Notes: a model not told the origin generated them from the sequence alone. DNA of 64,000 nucleotides from Dryococelus australis (GCA_029891345.1 CM056994.1:226974991-227038990), one strand, 5' to 3'; positions 24,260-38,310 are shown, numbered from the stretch's first letter. Numbers and translations: made by a program.

Positions 24260-25500
24260 CTATGCTTGCATTTTACTGAAGTGGAAATGGACCTTTCTGC
24301 TCTCTCTCTGCTCGTCTTCGAGCTCATCAGCTGTATTTTTGCCCCGCGGCACCGCTGGTGGTGCTTTGTCCTCGGCGTGCATGGGCTGGTTCCTCTGCGG
24401 GATTTCCCCTTTGAAATGGTTCCACACCTCGCAGCTCCTCTCTCTCTTCCTCGAGCTGCGCAATCGTGGGGTTGGATCACACCAGGAACGACTTCGTCGT
24501 CGATGGCACCCAGGGTTAGCCGGATGTCGTCCCGATGTAACCTCACCTTCCTTTTGCCTATGCATATCGTATATGTGGTTGATCCATGCTTTTGTAGTAC
24601 ATGATGGGGTCCACTCCATCGTGCTGCTAATCCTGCGCAAAAATATTTTCTTGGTGTTGAATGCGGATGCGTTCATATGTACACAACTTGCCCTTCATAT
24701 AATTCTGGTGGTGGTCGGTTCGTAACCGGTAGCCATCTTGCAGTGTAACAATCTTGCCATTGCCTCACTTCCTGCAAGCATCTCTGCTGTTGCCATCTTT
24801 GCATGTCGGTACTTGGCAAATCACTACTCTCTTCTTGTTGTGGGCATTTTGCCTCTCCCAGGATATGTAGATAGCGCTCCAATAATAGTTCGGCAAGTGA
24901 TCTCTCTGTTGCTGCATTTACTCATCTTCTTAACGTGTAGAGAATGGTGGAAATTTGGTCTGTCCAAGTGACGTGATTTTCGCCTACACGTAACCATAAC
25001 TGCGCTTTGATCTCCTGGTGTCTACGTTTCTCGGGTTGGCTCTCGGGTGGTAGATAGCCGTTGTAATGTGGTGAACGCCCCATCTCATAAACAATTCTCT
25101 CCATTTCTTGCCAGTGAAATCCCCAGTATGGAAAAAATTGTTCTTCCAATACCTTGGCTACATTTCTTGTGTCCCTCCACTAGTAGGGTACGTCTTTGTC
25201 CAGCACGAGAAATTGTCAGTCACTACAACAAGAAATTGCTTGCCTCCCCTCGTTCTGGGGTACGGACCCATGAGGTCCAATCACACCGTCTCCAACTGTT
25301 TTCTGGACATGGAGGGCTGATGCTGCTACCTCCCGTCTTTGAGAAGTGTTTTGTAAAAGTTGCACTCCTTGCATTGTCACATGTATCTCCTCACATATCT
25401 GCTGAGACCTGGAAAAAATGGTCGCATACATTTCTGACCGTATGTTCAATGCCTCGGTGCCCAGTCACGCTGCCACAGTGCGAACAGGCTAACACATGAT
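24260..25500 (-). mobile_element. gypsy integrase and C-terminal pol region (fossil part)
   Basis: At 25500-25216 are remnants of the zinc-binding and early core region of integrase. 25149-24922 holds a late core-like segment (HWQEMERIVYEMGRSPHYNGY). 24882-24673 reads like the domain after the core, with a LPPV-like LYEGQVVYI strand. 24676-24260 is a basic, Pro-rich tail. The assignment comes from position after RNase H and from weak motif likeness, so the limits are approximate. Confidence 0.5.
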
Positions 25501-25929
25501 TCTTCGCACACATGGGGACAAACACCCTCCATTTCCCAGGTTGTTGAACCTGCAGTCTACTATGTGCCATCCGTCAACTTCCTGCTGTGCACATTGTCGC
25601 ATTTTCTCCTGTGCGAACCTGCAGTTTCATAGGCTGCGATAACTTCCCTGTACACATCGCTAATTAAGTCCTCATTGTTGGCGTTCGCGATTTGTTGCAC
25701 ATACACCTCCGATACTGAATAACATGAATTTGGCGGTAATATGTCCTCCCATTATGTTTCATCTCTAACAATTACCCCTTTGTTAGAGTTTTTTGACAAC
25801 ACATCTGCCGACTTGTTATTTCCAGGCAAATGTTCCACTGTCAAATCGTAGGCCTGCAAATATGCCGCCCATCGCATTAACTTTCTCTGGGCCTCACGCG
25901 TGTTGTGTAACCACACAACACACCTGTTG

Positions 25930-26316
25930 TCAGTCCTGTTGGTATTCGAGGTATGCGCGATTTTTCTTGACTGCCCATATCACTGCAAAGTATTCTGTTT
26001 CGTTCACGTCATAGTGTCTTTTTGCTGGACCTTGTTTTGCGCTCGTGATGTCGATAACATGTTTCTCCCCACTGTCGCCAACCTGGTACAATACTGCACC
26101 TATCCCATCTTGGCTACCGTCAGTCTGAAGGTATAAATTCTTGCTTGCATAGTAACATACCAGTGTCGGACACAATCTGAATTCCTGCTTAATGTCCGAA
26201 AATGCTTTTTCCGTCCTGCTTGTCCACCGGAATCTATTCTGCAGTGACAAAAGTTCCATCAAGAGTGTGGTGATTATTGCAAACCTCGCTATATGTTCCC
26301 ATAGCCAGTTAATCAA
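25930..26316 (-). mobile_element. gypsy RNase H (fossil part)
   Basis: Peptide blocks FRWTSRTEKAFSDIKQEF, LYLQTDGSQDGIGAVLYQ and HYDVNETEYFAVIWAVKK match the RT connection and RNase H of gypsy elements: F-x-W-x-x-x-x-x-x-AF-x-x-K, then TD-x-S-x-x-G-x-GAVL, then Y-x-x-x-E-x-E-x-x-A-x-x-WA. Confidence 0.85.
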
Positions 26317-26364
26317 TCCGAAAACTTTCTCAGCTGCTTGTGGGATTTCGGCTGTGGGTAGCTG

Positions 26365-27195
26365 TCAATTAGGTTTAATTATTTCCTGATTCAGCCAGTT
26401 TCCTTCCTGATCTACTACGTCGCCTAGAAATTCTATGCTGGTCTTGCCCACATGGCATTTCTCAATCGAGCATGTGACACCATTTATTGCAAGCCTCTCC
26501 AGGACTACTGCCAAATGATGTACGTGTTCTTCCCAGCTGTTTGAACAAATAATGACGTCATCAAGATAAGCCAGCATATACTCTCCAATAATACCATCCG
26601 ACACACGTACCATCATTGCCTGGAATGTCGTGGGTGCACATTAAAACCCAAATGGCATCACACAATATTGAAAATGCTGGCCATCTGGAGCCGTAAATGC
26701 TGTTTTCGGCCTGTCTTCAAGTTTTACCACCACCTGCCAATATCCGCTTTTCAAATCCAAGGACATCTAAACTTTTGCTTGCTCTAGTGTACTCAATGCG
26801 TCCTTCACATTTTATTTGGGGGTAGTTAATTCATGTTGCTTGCTTTACAGGCGAAAGTCTACACAAAATCTCCATGTTCCGTCCTTCTTTGGAGTTAACG
26901 TTATTGCGGAATTGAACAGACTGTCTGTCGGCTCTATCACAGTGTCATCAAGCATCTCATGGATTTGTTCTTTGATTATCCACATTTGGTGAGGTAAGTA
27001 ACCCCACGGGCTAGTGTGAACTGATTTTTCATCTACAAGTGGTATCGTGTGTTCAGCAACGGTTGTACCTTTCAATGCATCACTGCTGCCGAATACGTCA
27101 CAGTGTTTGACAAGGACACACTGAAATGCGGCCTGATACTCGCACGGGACCTGGTTGTTGAAATCTCCTAACATTACCTCAGGTAGGCTACTCAT
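26365..27195 (-). mobile_element. gypsy reverse transcriptase (fossil part)
   Basis: 27195-26845 contains VLVKHCDVFGSSDALKG, HTIPLVDE, the ITLTPKKDGTWRFCVDFR block and the usual approach to RT domain 1. 26616-26365 contains AYLDDVIICSNSWEEHVHHL, which includes the YLDD active-site core, then FLGDVVDQEG. These are standard gypsy RT blocks in order. The fossil is broken between them. Confidence 0.85.
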
Positions 27196-27198
27196 CGG

Positions 27199-27525
27199 TT
27201 AGCAGTCCAGATTGTACACCATGTGTATTTCTTTCTCGCCAAAATGTATCCTTCTTGAGGCTGGTTCCACTATTGTGTGCTGTTCGGTTAACCATGGTAT
27301 CCCCAAAATAACTTCCTCATGTATTACTGGTGTAACAATAACAGTCATTGTTGTCTCAATATCTCGGACTTGAACCTTCACTACTGCCTGTCCTATGGCC
27401 GTACTACAATGCTCGTTCGTGGCCAACTGTATTACATGGTTTGTAGGTGTCATGTCCTGCTTGTGTACAAAGTGCGGCCAAATGAATTTGTGTGAGGTTG
27501 CAGTGTCAATCAAAGCACTGGCCAT
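27199..27525 (-). mobile_element. gypsy aspartic protease (fossil part)
   Basis: ALIDTATSHKFI fits the protease active-site block (usually ALxDTGATxxFI), and EEVILGIPWLTEQ fits the downstream flap-end block xxILGxDWL. The position directly before RT is as expected. Confidence 0.75.
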
Positions 27526-27660
27526 TGACGAAAACTACTATATGGATAAATGGAATGTGGCTGCTACTAATTTGTTGTACAAGTGTCTGTAGTGAAGTTA
27601 ATTTCGTGCTTGGTGTTGTCCGAATTTTAGTAGGCATGATATCAGTAGCATCCGGCCCCT

Positions 27661-28735
27661 TCACTCCTGCAACCCGTTTTCCTGTTGTTTGCGTTCTGTC
27701 ACTTCCCTAATCTGTCTCATGTGCGGGTTATTCGGGCATTTACTATGCCAGTGGCACTTTGGAGTCGGACAGTACCTGCATGGATGTATGGGTGGGTAAT
27801 CCGGATTCCATCCGTGCTGCTGTTGGTTACCATTACCTGTTCTGCTTCGATATTGTGGATACTGACCACTCTCTCCCAAGGTTCTGCTCCTCTTCTGGTC
27901 CTGTTTGTACGTGCTACCATGTGTTTACTCATTATACCACTTCACATGATGTGGCTCATTATACTGTCTCCTATGCATTAGTGCACTATTACTACTAAAA
28001 TGTAGTTGAAAATTATGTGATGTGCCAAAACTATGTTTGTTTACATTTTCCCCTCTTGGCTCATTGCGCCATTTTACTCCGCTCCCATCACGGCAGGATA
28101 ATTCATGTGTTCTCTCTATAATTATTGTGGCATGCATTATGTCTTCTAGTGTTTCTTTTAACAACGGGATTAACGTTGCTCTAAATTCAGGTCTGGTGAT
28201 TTCTGCAATTACTTCAAGTACTTCCCATTCGGGCAAATTTGGATGGAAACGTTTAACAAGTTGGTTTTTATGTGTAATGAAAGCAGTTAATGACTCACCC
28301 AATTGTTGACCTTCCAGAGTCAGTCTGCTCTGTGTCTGTACAGAAGTGAAAACTCCTCGAAACCTGCATTGGTATGCACATCGAAACTCATCCTACTGAA
28401 GGCCATAGAGGTTTAAAGATGTCCACCAAGAGCGTGCATCTTCATGGAGTTGCGCTCCAACACAGCTGGCCCATTCATCACGGCTTACCCCGCTCCTGGT
28501 AAGGCAGAATACACAATCGGGTAGGAATGCTGCCGGATCTTCCATTGGCATACCTGCAAATGTGGGCAATGTTTGGAATTTCGATAGTTTCTTTGTCGCC
28601 GGTCCTGGCAGATGTTGAGGTGGGCTGGTCTCCGTGGTTCTGCTTCGAACTGCTATTTCCATTCCCATGGTTTGTGGTGTCACTGGTATGTACGGATTAA
28701 GAAGTGGGAAATTTTGCAAAGTTTGTTGTTAATTT
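27661..28735 (-). mobile_element. gypsy gag (fossil part)
   Basis: 28719-28393 contains KKLSKFQTLPTFAGMPMEDP and W-rich capsid-like sequence (EDARSWWTSLNL). 28302-27925 continues with capsid-like helices (SLTAFITHKNQLVKRFHP). 27879-27661 holds a cysteine/histidine knuckle-like block, HPCRYCPTPKCHWHSKCP, the nucleocapsid region. The order and the knuckle support gag. Confidence 0.7.
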
Positions 28736-29660
28736 AGCATAATTGTTAGATAGAAGGGTTGACGTGTTCTTTATATCCACGTATTCCTTGCGCCCGTTTG
28801 TACCATCGCTGATACATCATACACACAGCAACACTCGACTGGTAGCCATTAGGTTGCAGTCCCGATCAGTGCAGGTCGACAGGAACTGTGCTTACAATTT
28901 CCTTGCCACCCTGCAACTCGTGTATGCAGGTCATAATAATTTACATTCATCAGAAGAGGTAACTCTCGTGATGAATTGAAATGTGGCCTAAATGAGTGTG
29001 TCCCATGAAGTCACGACTGATCGACGCAACAGCCATTGGTGGGAACACTGGGATTAGTGACGCTGCTTATTCCCACAGCTTTCCGATGTGCGCGGTGTCG
29101 ATGTGCCCTGTGGCCGAATCCAGAGTGCGATGTTGCTCCAAGTAGTATCAAAAGTCGGGGAATCACATTCTTAGAGGAAGTGGAAAGTGGTGAGCGGATC
29201 CCCACCTGTAGTAATTAATTAGGGCCTTTTAAATCATTTTAGCTGTGATTGAACCACAATTAACTAGGGAAACTTCCCACTCCAGCACAGAGAGTTGATT
29301 ACATAACCCTAATGATGAAATCCATTGGTCGTCATATCCATAAACATTCCTGTAATTATCATCATTACGACACACACCAATATTAATATGTTGCTTATAA
29401 GAGTGAACATGTAATCATCTGCTGTTTGTCGGTGGTGAAGAGTGTAGTGGGATGGGGAGGGGTAGCCTCCACCCCCATCGCTTCTCCTTCACTGCTGCAC
29501 ATAGGCGTCCCGACATTGCAGTTGCCCTTGCTGTCTACTTGCTGTCATCCTCATGCCGCTGCAAGCATGAAAAGGTGGGAAAATTGATATTTCAGGAAAA
29601 CTTAAGAGAATGTTAGAAATTTGGAGGAAAACGTGGAAAAAATGTTGGCGGTAGGAGAGT
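28736..29660 (-). other. Leader of the gypsy element between LTR and gag
   Basis: About 0.9 kb with no recognisable protein between the primer-binding site and gag. It may include an untranslated leader or extra inserted sequence. Confidence 0.4.
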
Positions 29661-29680
29661 GGCCCCACTTGGGCTAGCCA
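29661..29680 (-). promoter_or_regulatory. Primer-binding-site-like sequence (tRNA-Lys type)
   Basis: The minus strand reads TGGCTAGCCCAAGTGGGGCC immediately inside the 5' LTR. It begins with TGG and resembles the lysine-tRNA-complementary sites used by Drosophila gypsy and several retroviruses. The spacer to the LTR end is 3 nt. Confidence 0.6.
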
Positions 29681-29683
29681 ATT

Positions 29684-30167
29684 TGACATGGTCAGATGAC
29701 CAGAGGGAGGCTGTAAAGGTTAGATTGGATTTCTGAAGTGAATATGGTGAGATGTAGGAATGAATATACCCGGTAGACACAAAACGCCATCAGGCGACGT
29801 CAATGCTGCTCCTCTTAACCTCGAGGTTGTGGGCTGTCCACCCAGGACCAGTCTCCTCGCCATTGAAGTTGAAGTGTTGATATCCGCCTTGTTGACTATT
29901 GCTCCAGATGAGTATCGTTTACTAAATGATAGCCTGTTGGTCATCTATGCACCATTGTTGATCTTGGCAGGAAAACTCCTACTTATTACACATGTATATG
30001 TTCACTGTCAGGGCCTCCCAGACACCCATATCATGCGAAACAAACTCGGAACACTTGCTAATTAAATGAATTGTGTACTTTGAATGAGCGGGTATTTTAA
30101 GGGCCGATCCCCTGACATGCATACTGCGACGTAAATAAATAATGTAGTGGAATATCTATTTCTAACA
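29684..30167 (-). repeat. 5' LTR of the gypsy element
   Basis: Partner of 22389-22878. Shared blocks include GGTCAGATGACCAG, TTGAAGTTGAAGTGTTGATA, ACTCGGAACACTTGCTAATT and TAAATAAATAATGTAG. The last block contains AATAAA on the plus strand, which is the strand opposite to the element. Confidence 0.75.
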
Positions 30168-31691
30168 TGTTGTTTAAGAAAGTTTATGAAATAATATTAT
30201 TACAAGATTTTTTGAAGGGCCTTATGAGGTAGGGCATTAATTAATTATTAGCAATATTGAACACACAGACCAGACAGCTCCAGCAACAAACACAAGCTAT
30301 TTGATTGATATTTGAACTAATACACAAAGTTTCAAACAATAAAAATTGTTTTATTTGTTTATTTTCTCTGGCGAACCCTTCTACACCAGCGTGAGCACCT
30401 ACATAGTTCTGCGTGCCCTCTGGCATGCTTGTTAGTAGGGCAAGCTCTTTACACCTTAGGTTGGGTTTAATTAATAAAATGGGTGAATACGTCGTGGTTG
30501 TAGCAGAGTTATTTGCTGCCATAGCCACAATTATAGCTATGGACACACCCCGAAAGAAGAAAGATCTAATAAGGTGCATAGAAAAACAGGCAAAGCGGAG
30601 AGGACATGGGAAAAACTATGCGACAGTCACAGAGGATAAATGTAATAGCTTTATTGGATTAGGCTGGAGAAAGTAAAGTAAATTGTTAGTTATCAAAGAT
30701 AGACCATGTGAATTTGATGCAGGGTGGAATGAAATGAGGTAGGAGCTGATTGAAATAACCATGGTTGCGCTATGCTGGCCTGAGGGGGGGGGGGGGGGGT
30801 ACAGAACTGAACCACCCACCCGACAAATGCTAGCCATCTCTCTGTAACACAGGTAAAAGTGTTTACACCCAGTTGTACCATTGTGGTTCAAAACTCTATC
30901 CTACATAGGATGTAAGATTTTCGCAGAAAACTGTTGCACCCTCTTCTAACATCTTTGGTAGCACCATTCGAGGCTACATTCCACTTGTTACTGAAAGCAC
31001 ATACCAGTATCATGTCAAAAGGAACACCATCAGTAAAAATTCGCACTCCAGCAGCATTCATTACTGGAACCAGGTGAAACATTCGTCAGCAGTTTTCAGC
31101 AGGAATAATGGTGTCTGCTATGCATGATGAAGCAATTATAGGCGTAAACGTGTTGTAAACAGGGATGAATATTATTTATTTTCATTTTCATCTGATTCAG
31201 AGACTCGTCAAATGATGATGAGATCGAAGAATGTGAAAATTTACTTTCCATATGCATCTTCTGCATATAACAACAACGTAACTTACTTGTTATCCATCGC
31301 AGTCATGTTGTGTCGTCTGGTTTCTACTGAGACTGCCTGACCTTCTGCATGTCCGTAGTTTCAGCTGGAAGTACTGTAATGTAACACTCATGTAGTTGAT
31401 TCCAACACCGATCGGTACTCTCATCACGACACAAGGATGATACATGTCGGAGGCTGGATACAGATTCCTCTTGTAGTAGTATTTGCAGTTTTTAAGTTAA
31501 AGACGTGCTCCGGTATTTACAAAAAAACTGATTTGTAGAAATATATTATTTTATCAATAAAATGGTTGTTGGTTGTCATTTTCTCTTGTTATCCACATAG
31601 AACAGTGGTTAAATACATATATTAACCACACCAGTGTACTTACATATTAAGAGGAGAAAATTTCAGTAAAATAATAGTATAATGACAAAAT
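30168..31691. other. Unassigned sequence with a poly-G tract
   Basis: A frame of 87 codons at 30413-30676 is unrecognised. A run of about 17 G lies at 30784-30800. One half of an inverted repeat is listed separately at 30871-31015. No gene is supported. Confidence 0.45.
30871..31015 (-). repeat. Diverged repeat, inverted partner of 33036-33180
   Basis: The reverse complement shares blocks such as CAAGTGGAATGT, GTTAGAAGAGGGTGCAACA and TTTTGAACCAC with 33036-33180, in the same order. I estimate 75-80% identity by eye. The family is unknown. Confidence 0.6.
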
Positions 31692-33035
<1,344 letters not shown>

Positions 33036-33180
33036 CAGCATTTTCAGTGTCAAGTGGAATGTGGCACGAGTTCAAGCTTCCAACCAAAGTTGTTAGAAGA
33101 AGGTGCAACAATTTTCTGTGAACATCTTAAATCCAATCTAGGACCAATTTTAGAACCACGATGGTGCAACTGGGCAACAG
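33036..33180 (+). repeat. Diverged repeat, inverted partner of 30871-31015
   Basis: Shares ordered blocks with the reverse complement of 30871-31015, including CAAGTGGAATGT and GTTAGAAGAAGGTGCAACA. It probably belongs to a dispersed non-coding repeat family. Confidence 0.6.
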
Positions 33181-34773
33181 ACAAATAAAAAGAAACTTAA
33201 AACTATGAGTAGCATTTCTATTACCTTGCCTGTAACCTCACTTGCAGCTGTGTGTAGATGTGTGAATGTTAGTGTAGGTGTGCCACTCCACAACCCTCAC
33301 CACCTGCTGCAGAGAGCACACTGTACCACAGCCTCTTCAGTTTTTGCTGATAAACTGACAAGAAGCCACATTGGAATCAGCATTGGCGATGGATCGTGCA
33401 TACAAACAGTTGTAGGATAAGATGCAAGTATGATACACTAAATATTCTTTACAAAATCGTTATTATACTTGTGCAATATGTTTAGTGTTATGTAAGCATA
33501 GTGTATTTCGTAAATATAGACATTCTGTAAACTTACCTATTTTGTGAAGTAATAAAATTCATTAACTTTAGTGCTATCTAGTGATGGTAACACATTTATT
33601 ACTGTTGAATATGAATTAACGGCTTGCAGGTTGTCTGGACCATTGGGAGGATGGTGATGGTACATGAATTGAAACGTTGCTGAGGAGATGTGCTCGGATA
33701 GGTGCCAGCTAATGATGCTGTGAGCAGGAGTCTGCAAGCATGGTCATTCGGCAGACGGCACTGGTGTGGCTTATTCTCCAATATTCCATTGTCTGTGGAG
33801 GCCCGACTCCATGAAATATTGAAGACTTGATATTAATAAATTCCCATTATGCCTGGACTAACAGGGGCTGTTGGCCTCCCCTAATATGCCACTCACTCCC
33901 GAGGGATTGTTATGGCCATCTGATGCCTTTGTTACATTCGTATTAATATTACATATTATGTGGGACTATAGGAATACCCATAAATAAAAGATGGATAATA
34001 CCATCCAAACGTACATTTTATTACTTGAGCCCTCGTAGGAGGCACATGACTTACAAATTTCTTAGTTACATGGGAGAGCTCGAGCACTGTATAAAAAGGC
34101 ACGAAACTTCCATGACAAATCACATGGAATTTTAGGTCCGATCGTGAACAAACGGACCGAACTATGGTGCAACGCTCTCCCCAGATGATGCAAAACGATT
34201 TACGATTCCATAATAAAAGATTACACTATTTCCACTACATGATTATGAACAAAAATGATGAAGGCCTGGAGAGGCTGCGATGGACGTTTGCACTACTTGA
34301 GTACTGCTAGATTACTAAAGATGGCTGTGCAGAAGGGCTGCCGCCAGGCACCAAAACTTCCCCTGTGACCCGATGAAAAAAAATTATAATATTATTGAAT
34401 CACATGTGATTTGAATGATGTCATAAAAATTGTATTACTAGACACTGGATTACACAAGCACATTCAAAAGAATATAATAAAATTCCTTACATTTAAAACA
34501 TAATAATTTCTGACCACATGACACTGTTGTCCTGGCTGTCGTGCAGCTGGTAAATGTTAACATATAATGTAAGGTTTTTGCTAAGCACATATGGCTCTTA
34601 CTTTGTGTGCACTGACTCACATTTACTGGTGTCAGTAATTTATGCAAGTCTCTTCCCTTACACTGTGTGTTTGTTCTGAAAACACTTAAATTGTAATTTG
34701 GCACAATTTGGTATATGTTTTTGTTGTTAACGGACATGTCCGTTGCTGTGCCGTTATGTTGGTCACAGTATAT
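33181..34773. other. Unassigned sequence
   Basis: Contains unrecognised frames (for example 33205-33420 plus). A more GC-rich patch at 33780-34330 includes AATAAA words and could be part of an old repeat. Nothing is supported firmly. Confidence 0.4.
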
Positions 34774-35903
34774 GGGGCCAGTTTCACAAAACTGCTAGTT
34801 TACAAGTTATTAGTTACACAGTACTACTATCTACAAGTACTTGTAAATTCTGTTTCACGAACAGCTATAATATCTGCAAGGGCTTGTAATTTGTGTTTCC
34901 TGAAAAGTTTCGGTACACTAGTAATTACTAGTTATTTTCTACAAGTGTAGTCTTTTATTTTACAAGTAAACAAAGTGCCGAAATCGAATGAAAATAAATT
35001 GACTGCACTTAACAAGGTCAGAGAAACTAAAGATGTCTTGTTTGATACTTTCTCAGATAAGTTAACAATACACGAAAATTTTTAGAAATGGGAGAATATT
35101 CCAAACAGTGTGCTGGCCTTTGGCCTTAAATTTCGGGAATGTGATGTAACCTAAAAAGGAATAAATTTTTGCCAAATTTGAAAGAAAAAAAAACATTACA
35201 TTGGCAAGGATTGAAACACTACTATTTTGTTACAACATTAGAGATCTTCTATTTACATGCACCAAAAAAATAAAATAACTGCAATTGTTTAGTTGATATG
35301 AGTGAGACACGCATTTATGTAGAAGTTTTTATATTGTCTTGCATGATACTTTTGTCTGTCGATAATGAGATGGATGTACTATTAAGGTAAATTGAAAATA
35401 TGAAACATAATACAATTGTATCCAAGTTTTATATGCGGTTCGCGAAGCAAATATACAAAAAAAAAAAAAACTATGTATCAACTCTAAACTAAATGTTCTT
35501 CGACGTCTTTGATACCTCAAGTTCATTATACTTTTTTGATCTTCTTCTGAATTGCTAATAAACATTTGTGTTTATGATTCACAAAATCAAAGTATGAGAA
35601 GTTCGATTTGTATTGAATTAGACATCAAACAAGCCATTATTAACAACTTGTAGAAATTTCTACACAGCTCTCTATTCTTGTAAGGAAAATATATTTTTTA
35701 CAAGTGTTTAGAGCAGGCTTGTAGATTCGTGAAACCGAATTACTTGTGACTATTCAAAATTTCACTTGTAACTTGTAAAAAAATTACTTGTATATTACTA
35801 GTAAATGCTTGTAGGTTTATCAAACACAAAATTTTTACTACTTATGTGTTACAAGTCTTTTCACTAGTAACTTGTAGACTTGTAGTTTTGTGAAATGGGC
35901 CCC
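34774..35903. mobile_element. Non-autonomous TIR DNA transposon (Harbinger-like ends)
   Basis: The left end reads GGGGCCAGTTTCACAAAACT and the reverse complement of the right end reads GGGGCCCATTTCACAAAACT, 18 of 20 matching. The element is about 1.13 kb. Both subterminal regions hold many ACAAGT / ACTTGT words (for example 34801-34960 and 35645-35890), which could be binding sites for a transposase. No transposase domain is recognisable. A minus-strand frame at 35565-35329 (MNLRYQRRRRTFSLEL) might be a residue of one. The GGGCC-GTTTCAC ends resemble those of the PIF/Harbinger-type element at 39838. No clear target duplication is seen (TAT on the left, GAG on the right). Confidence 0.75.
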
Positions 35904-37599
35904 GAGTCTGACTGGCCATTGAGGTAATGGTCACTGTCACCCTGAATATTCTTAAAAATATTAATGCCTTATTCACTTACATTCCCTTTCCTATGATATA
36001 AAAGCATGACACCATGTATGGCATTATACACTCTGGCATATTTGCTGTAGGTAAAATTTACGTGATGCAGTTGTTTACATTATGAATGTCAACACACTAT
36101 AAGGAAAATTCATAACACTCTTAGCTACTAATATTATGGCAAATGCATAGTGGCCTGGTGCATTCTAATGAATGAAATGGAACATACAAAACATAAACAA
36201 CTGTAACTGTCAAATGTTAAACGTAATACCCTCTTATTTACTAACTTATTATTCGTGTTCTCTTTGCACACTGCAGTTATCTTGGAGAACAACAATAATA
36301 AAACACTTCAAACACATTTAATTACCATTCAAACGATATGTACACATTAAACTGAAAAGACAACATGAACATAAAAGATAAACAAACAAACTGACGTGGT
36401 CGCTGCGGTGCATACGTGACATCTGATGTCAACACTTTCTTGAAAATTTAAAATGTTATGAATGTAAACATATACACAACATGATACGATACTGCACTGC
36501 ACTTGTCGAAGCTGCGATGCGGCGAATGGGCTGAATAAGGAGTGGGGAACGTGGTACATGTCAGAATTAACACGCTATATTTACGAAACGAATTGAGACG
36601 AAAAATTACAATATAACTGTATATCTAGTATTCCAGTTCCATAAAAAAAACTTTCTTGACAAGAATGTGTGAATATATAGCTCCCCACACATTAAAAACT
36701 TTACATCTTAGTCAAATACGGGTCGTGTTACCACCATTTTGCAGAAAATTTCCACTAGAGGCAGTTTGGGGACTAGATGTCTCCACTAAAAAAATAAGGG
36801 TCACTACAACATACAGTAATTGAGTATACACACAGTAATTAATCTAGTGCCGATATCGCTTCGGTTCTATTACTAGTGGCAACTATATACTTCTCTGCTT
36901 ATGGTCTTTTTTCTACTATATTTAAAACAAGGGTGACCAATATTTATTGTGACTGAGCATAAGAAACGAGACATCGAGTGACGATTTTTCTGTTTTTCTA
37001 GAGTTAGTTGCAACTAGATTATTCTGTGTATACGGCCCATGTATTATATTAGAATTTAAATATTTCAATTTGTATGGGGCTGCATTACAATACAAATATA
37101 TCATCATAATGTGCTTACGAAAAGTTAGCTGGTAAAGTTAATAGGGTTAATTCGGTCACACGACCAGGTTTACACAATTAATTGCAGTTAACCAGGTTGC
37201 TTTGAATGTTTTAGAGAAACTCTGGTTTTGAGATGGCAGGAACTCAAAGAATATTTAGAGCAGTTATTAAATACTGTGCTAGATAACGATGATGATGACG
37301 ACTATGAAGAGTTTTTGTTAAATTATGTTATGAACAAATAATGACAAAAAAAACATTGCATTAAGCAGTAGTGTGATAATACAATACCATTTGTATTCAG
37401 TCTCAGTTAAATATAAAATTTAATATCCTGGCTACCATGATTGGACAAAGCAGCTAAACATTTATAATTTTAAATATTTTGATTGTTTCCAAATTCAAAA
37501 CTTATTTTCGTTTACTTGTTTGGTTTTTGTTGCTGCAATGTTTATATATCTACGCACCATTTCATGTGTGTGGTTTGCTAGACCAAGTTTAAGGCCCTT
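35904..37599. other. AT-rich unassigned sequence
   Basis: No recognised gene or repeat. A short GATGATGATGACGACTATGAAGA purine-rich stretch occurs near 37270. It sits in no long frame. Confidence 0.45.
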
Positions 37600-38185
37600 A
37601 CAAAAATGAAAACATTAGCATTTGACTTTACCATCTGAATTTACATTTGCTTTCCGACATGTTGTTTCTTATGGAGCTTGACACAATGGAACCGCCAAAG
37701 GTAAAGTAAAGCACTCTTAACTTCACGATTTCGAAAAGTTGAAATTTAAAGTCAAAATCAAGCAGCCATTTTGCCGAGAATCAAAGAGAGGTTATGTGGA
37801 AAGTGCGTCATTTTATCGTAGGGCGATTTTAATCTCGTTGTATTAAACACAGGTAGTCTTAAATTAAATAAATGGCAAACAAATATAATGTGAAGAGGAA
37901 ATATATGAATTGACACATTTTAATAAAGTAAAGAAATGAGTTTTTTGTTTTGAAATAAACTTTTAATGCAAATTAATGCCTTAAAAAAAAAGGTACATAA
38001 AATGCATTCCTAGATGATATAATTTTTTACATAACAAGATACACATTTTTACGAAGATCGCAGAACCGATGTTCAATTGTCTGAACACTGACTTTACAAT
38101 ATTGTATTGTCTATTGGTTTCGTCAGAGTAAGAAAACATAAAATCAAATGCTAAAGTTCTCAATTGTGTAAGAAGCCTAAAGATT
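37600..38185 (+). repeat. MITE-like repeat, unit 1 (+)
   Basis: About 585 bp. It starts with TTAGCATTTGACTTTACC and ends with AAATCAAATGCTAAAGTT...GTGTAAGAAGC, so its two ends are inverted repeats of each other. Internal blocks AGGTTATGTGGAAAGTGCG and GGTTTCGTCAGAG recur in the other units. It contains no protein frame. Confidence 0.7.
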
Positions 38186-38238
38186 ATAGCTTCTTACACT
38201 GTAAAAAACTTTAGCATTTGACTTAATCATTCCTTTCC

Positions 38239-38310
38239 TCTGACGAAACCACCAATACACAATGCAATATTAGGTTTGTTTCACCAATACACAATACAAT
38301 ATTAGGTTTG
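38239..38310 (+). repeat. Short tandem duplication at an insertion junction
   Basis: CACCAATACACAATRCAATATTAGGTTTG occurs twice in a row (unit about 32 bp). The second copy runs into the left end of the element at 38304, so the duplication includes the first bases of that element's terminal repeat. Confidence 0.7.

Larger units (their letters stand above)
22389..30167 (-). mobile_element. Ty3/gypsy LTR retrotransposon (fossil, about 7.8 kb)
   Basis: Direct repeats of about 485-490 bp lie at both ends (22389-22878 and 29684-30167). They enclose, on the minus strand in the usual gypsy order, gag, protease, RT, RNase H and integrase. A lysine-tRNA-type primer-binding site follows the 5' LTR. 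No target-site duplication is clear. The two LTRs look about 80-85% identical by eye, so the insertion is old. The coding region is broken in many places. The order PR-RT-RH-IN places it in Ty3/gypsy rather than copia. No envelope gene is recognisable between integrase and the 3' LTR. Confidence 0.85.
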
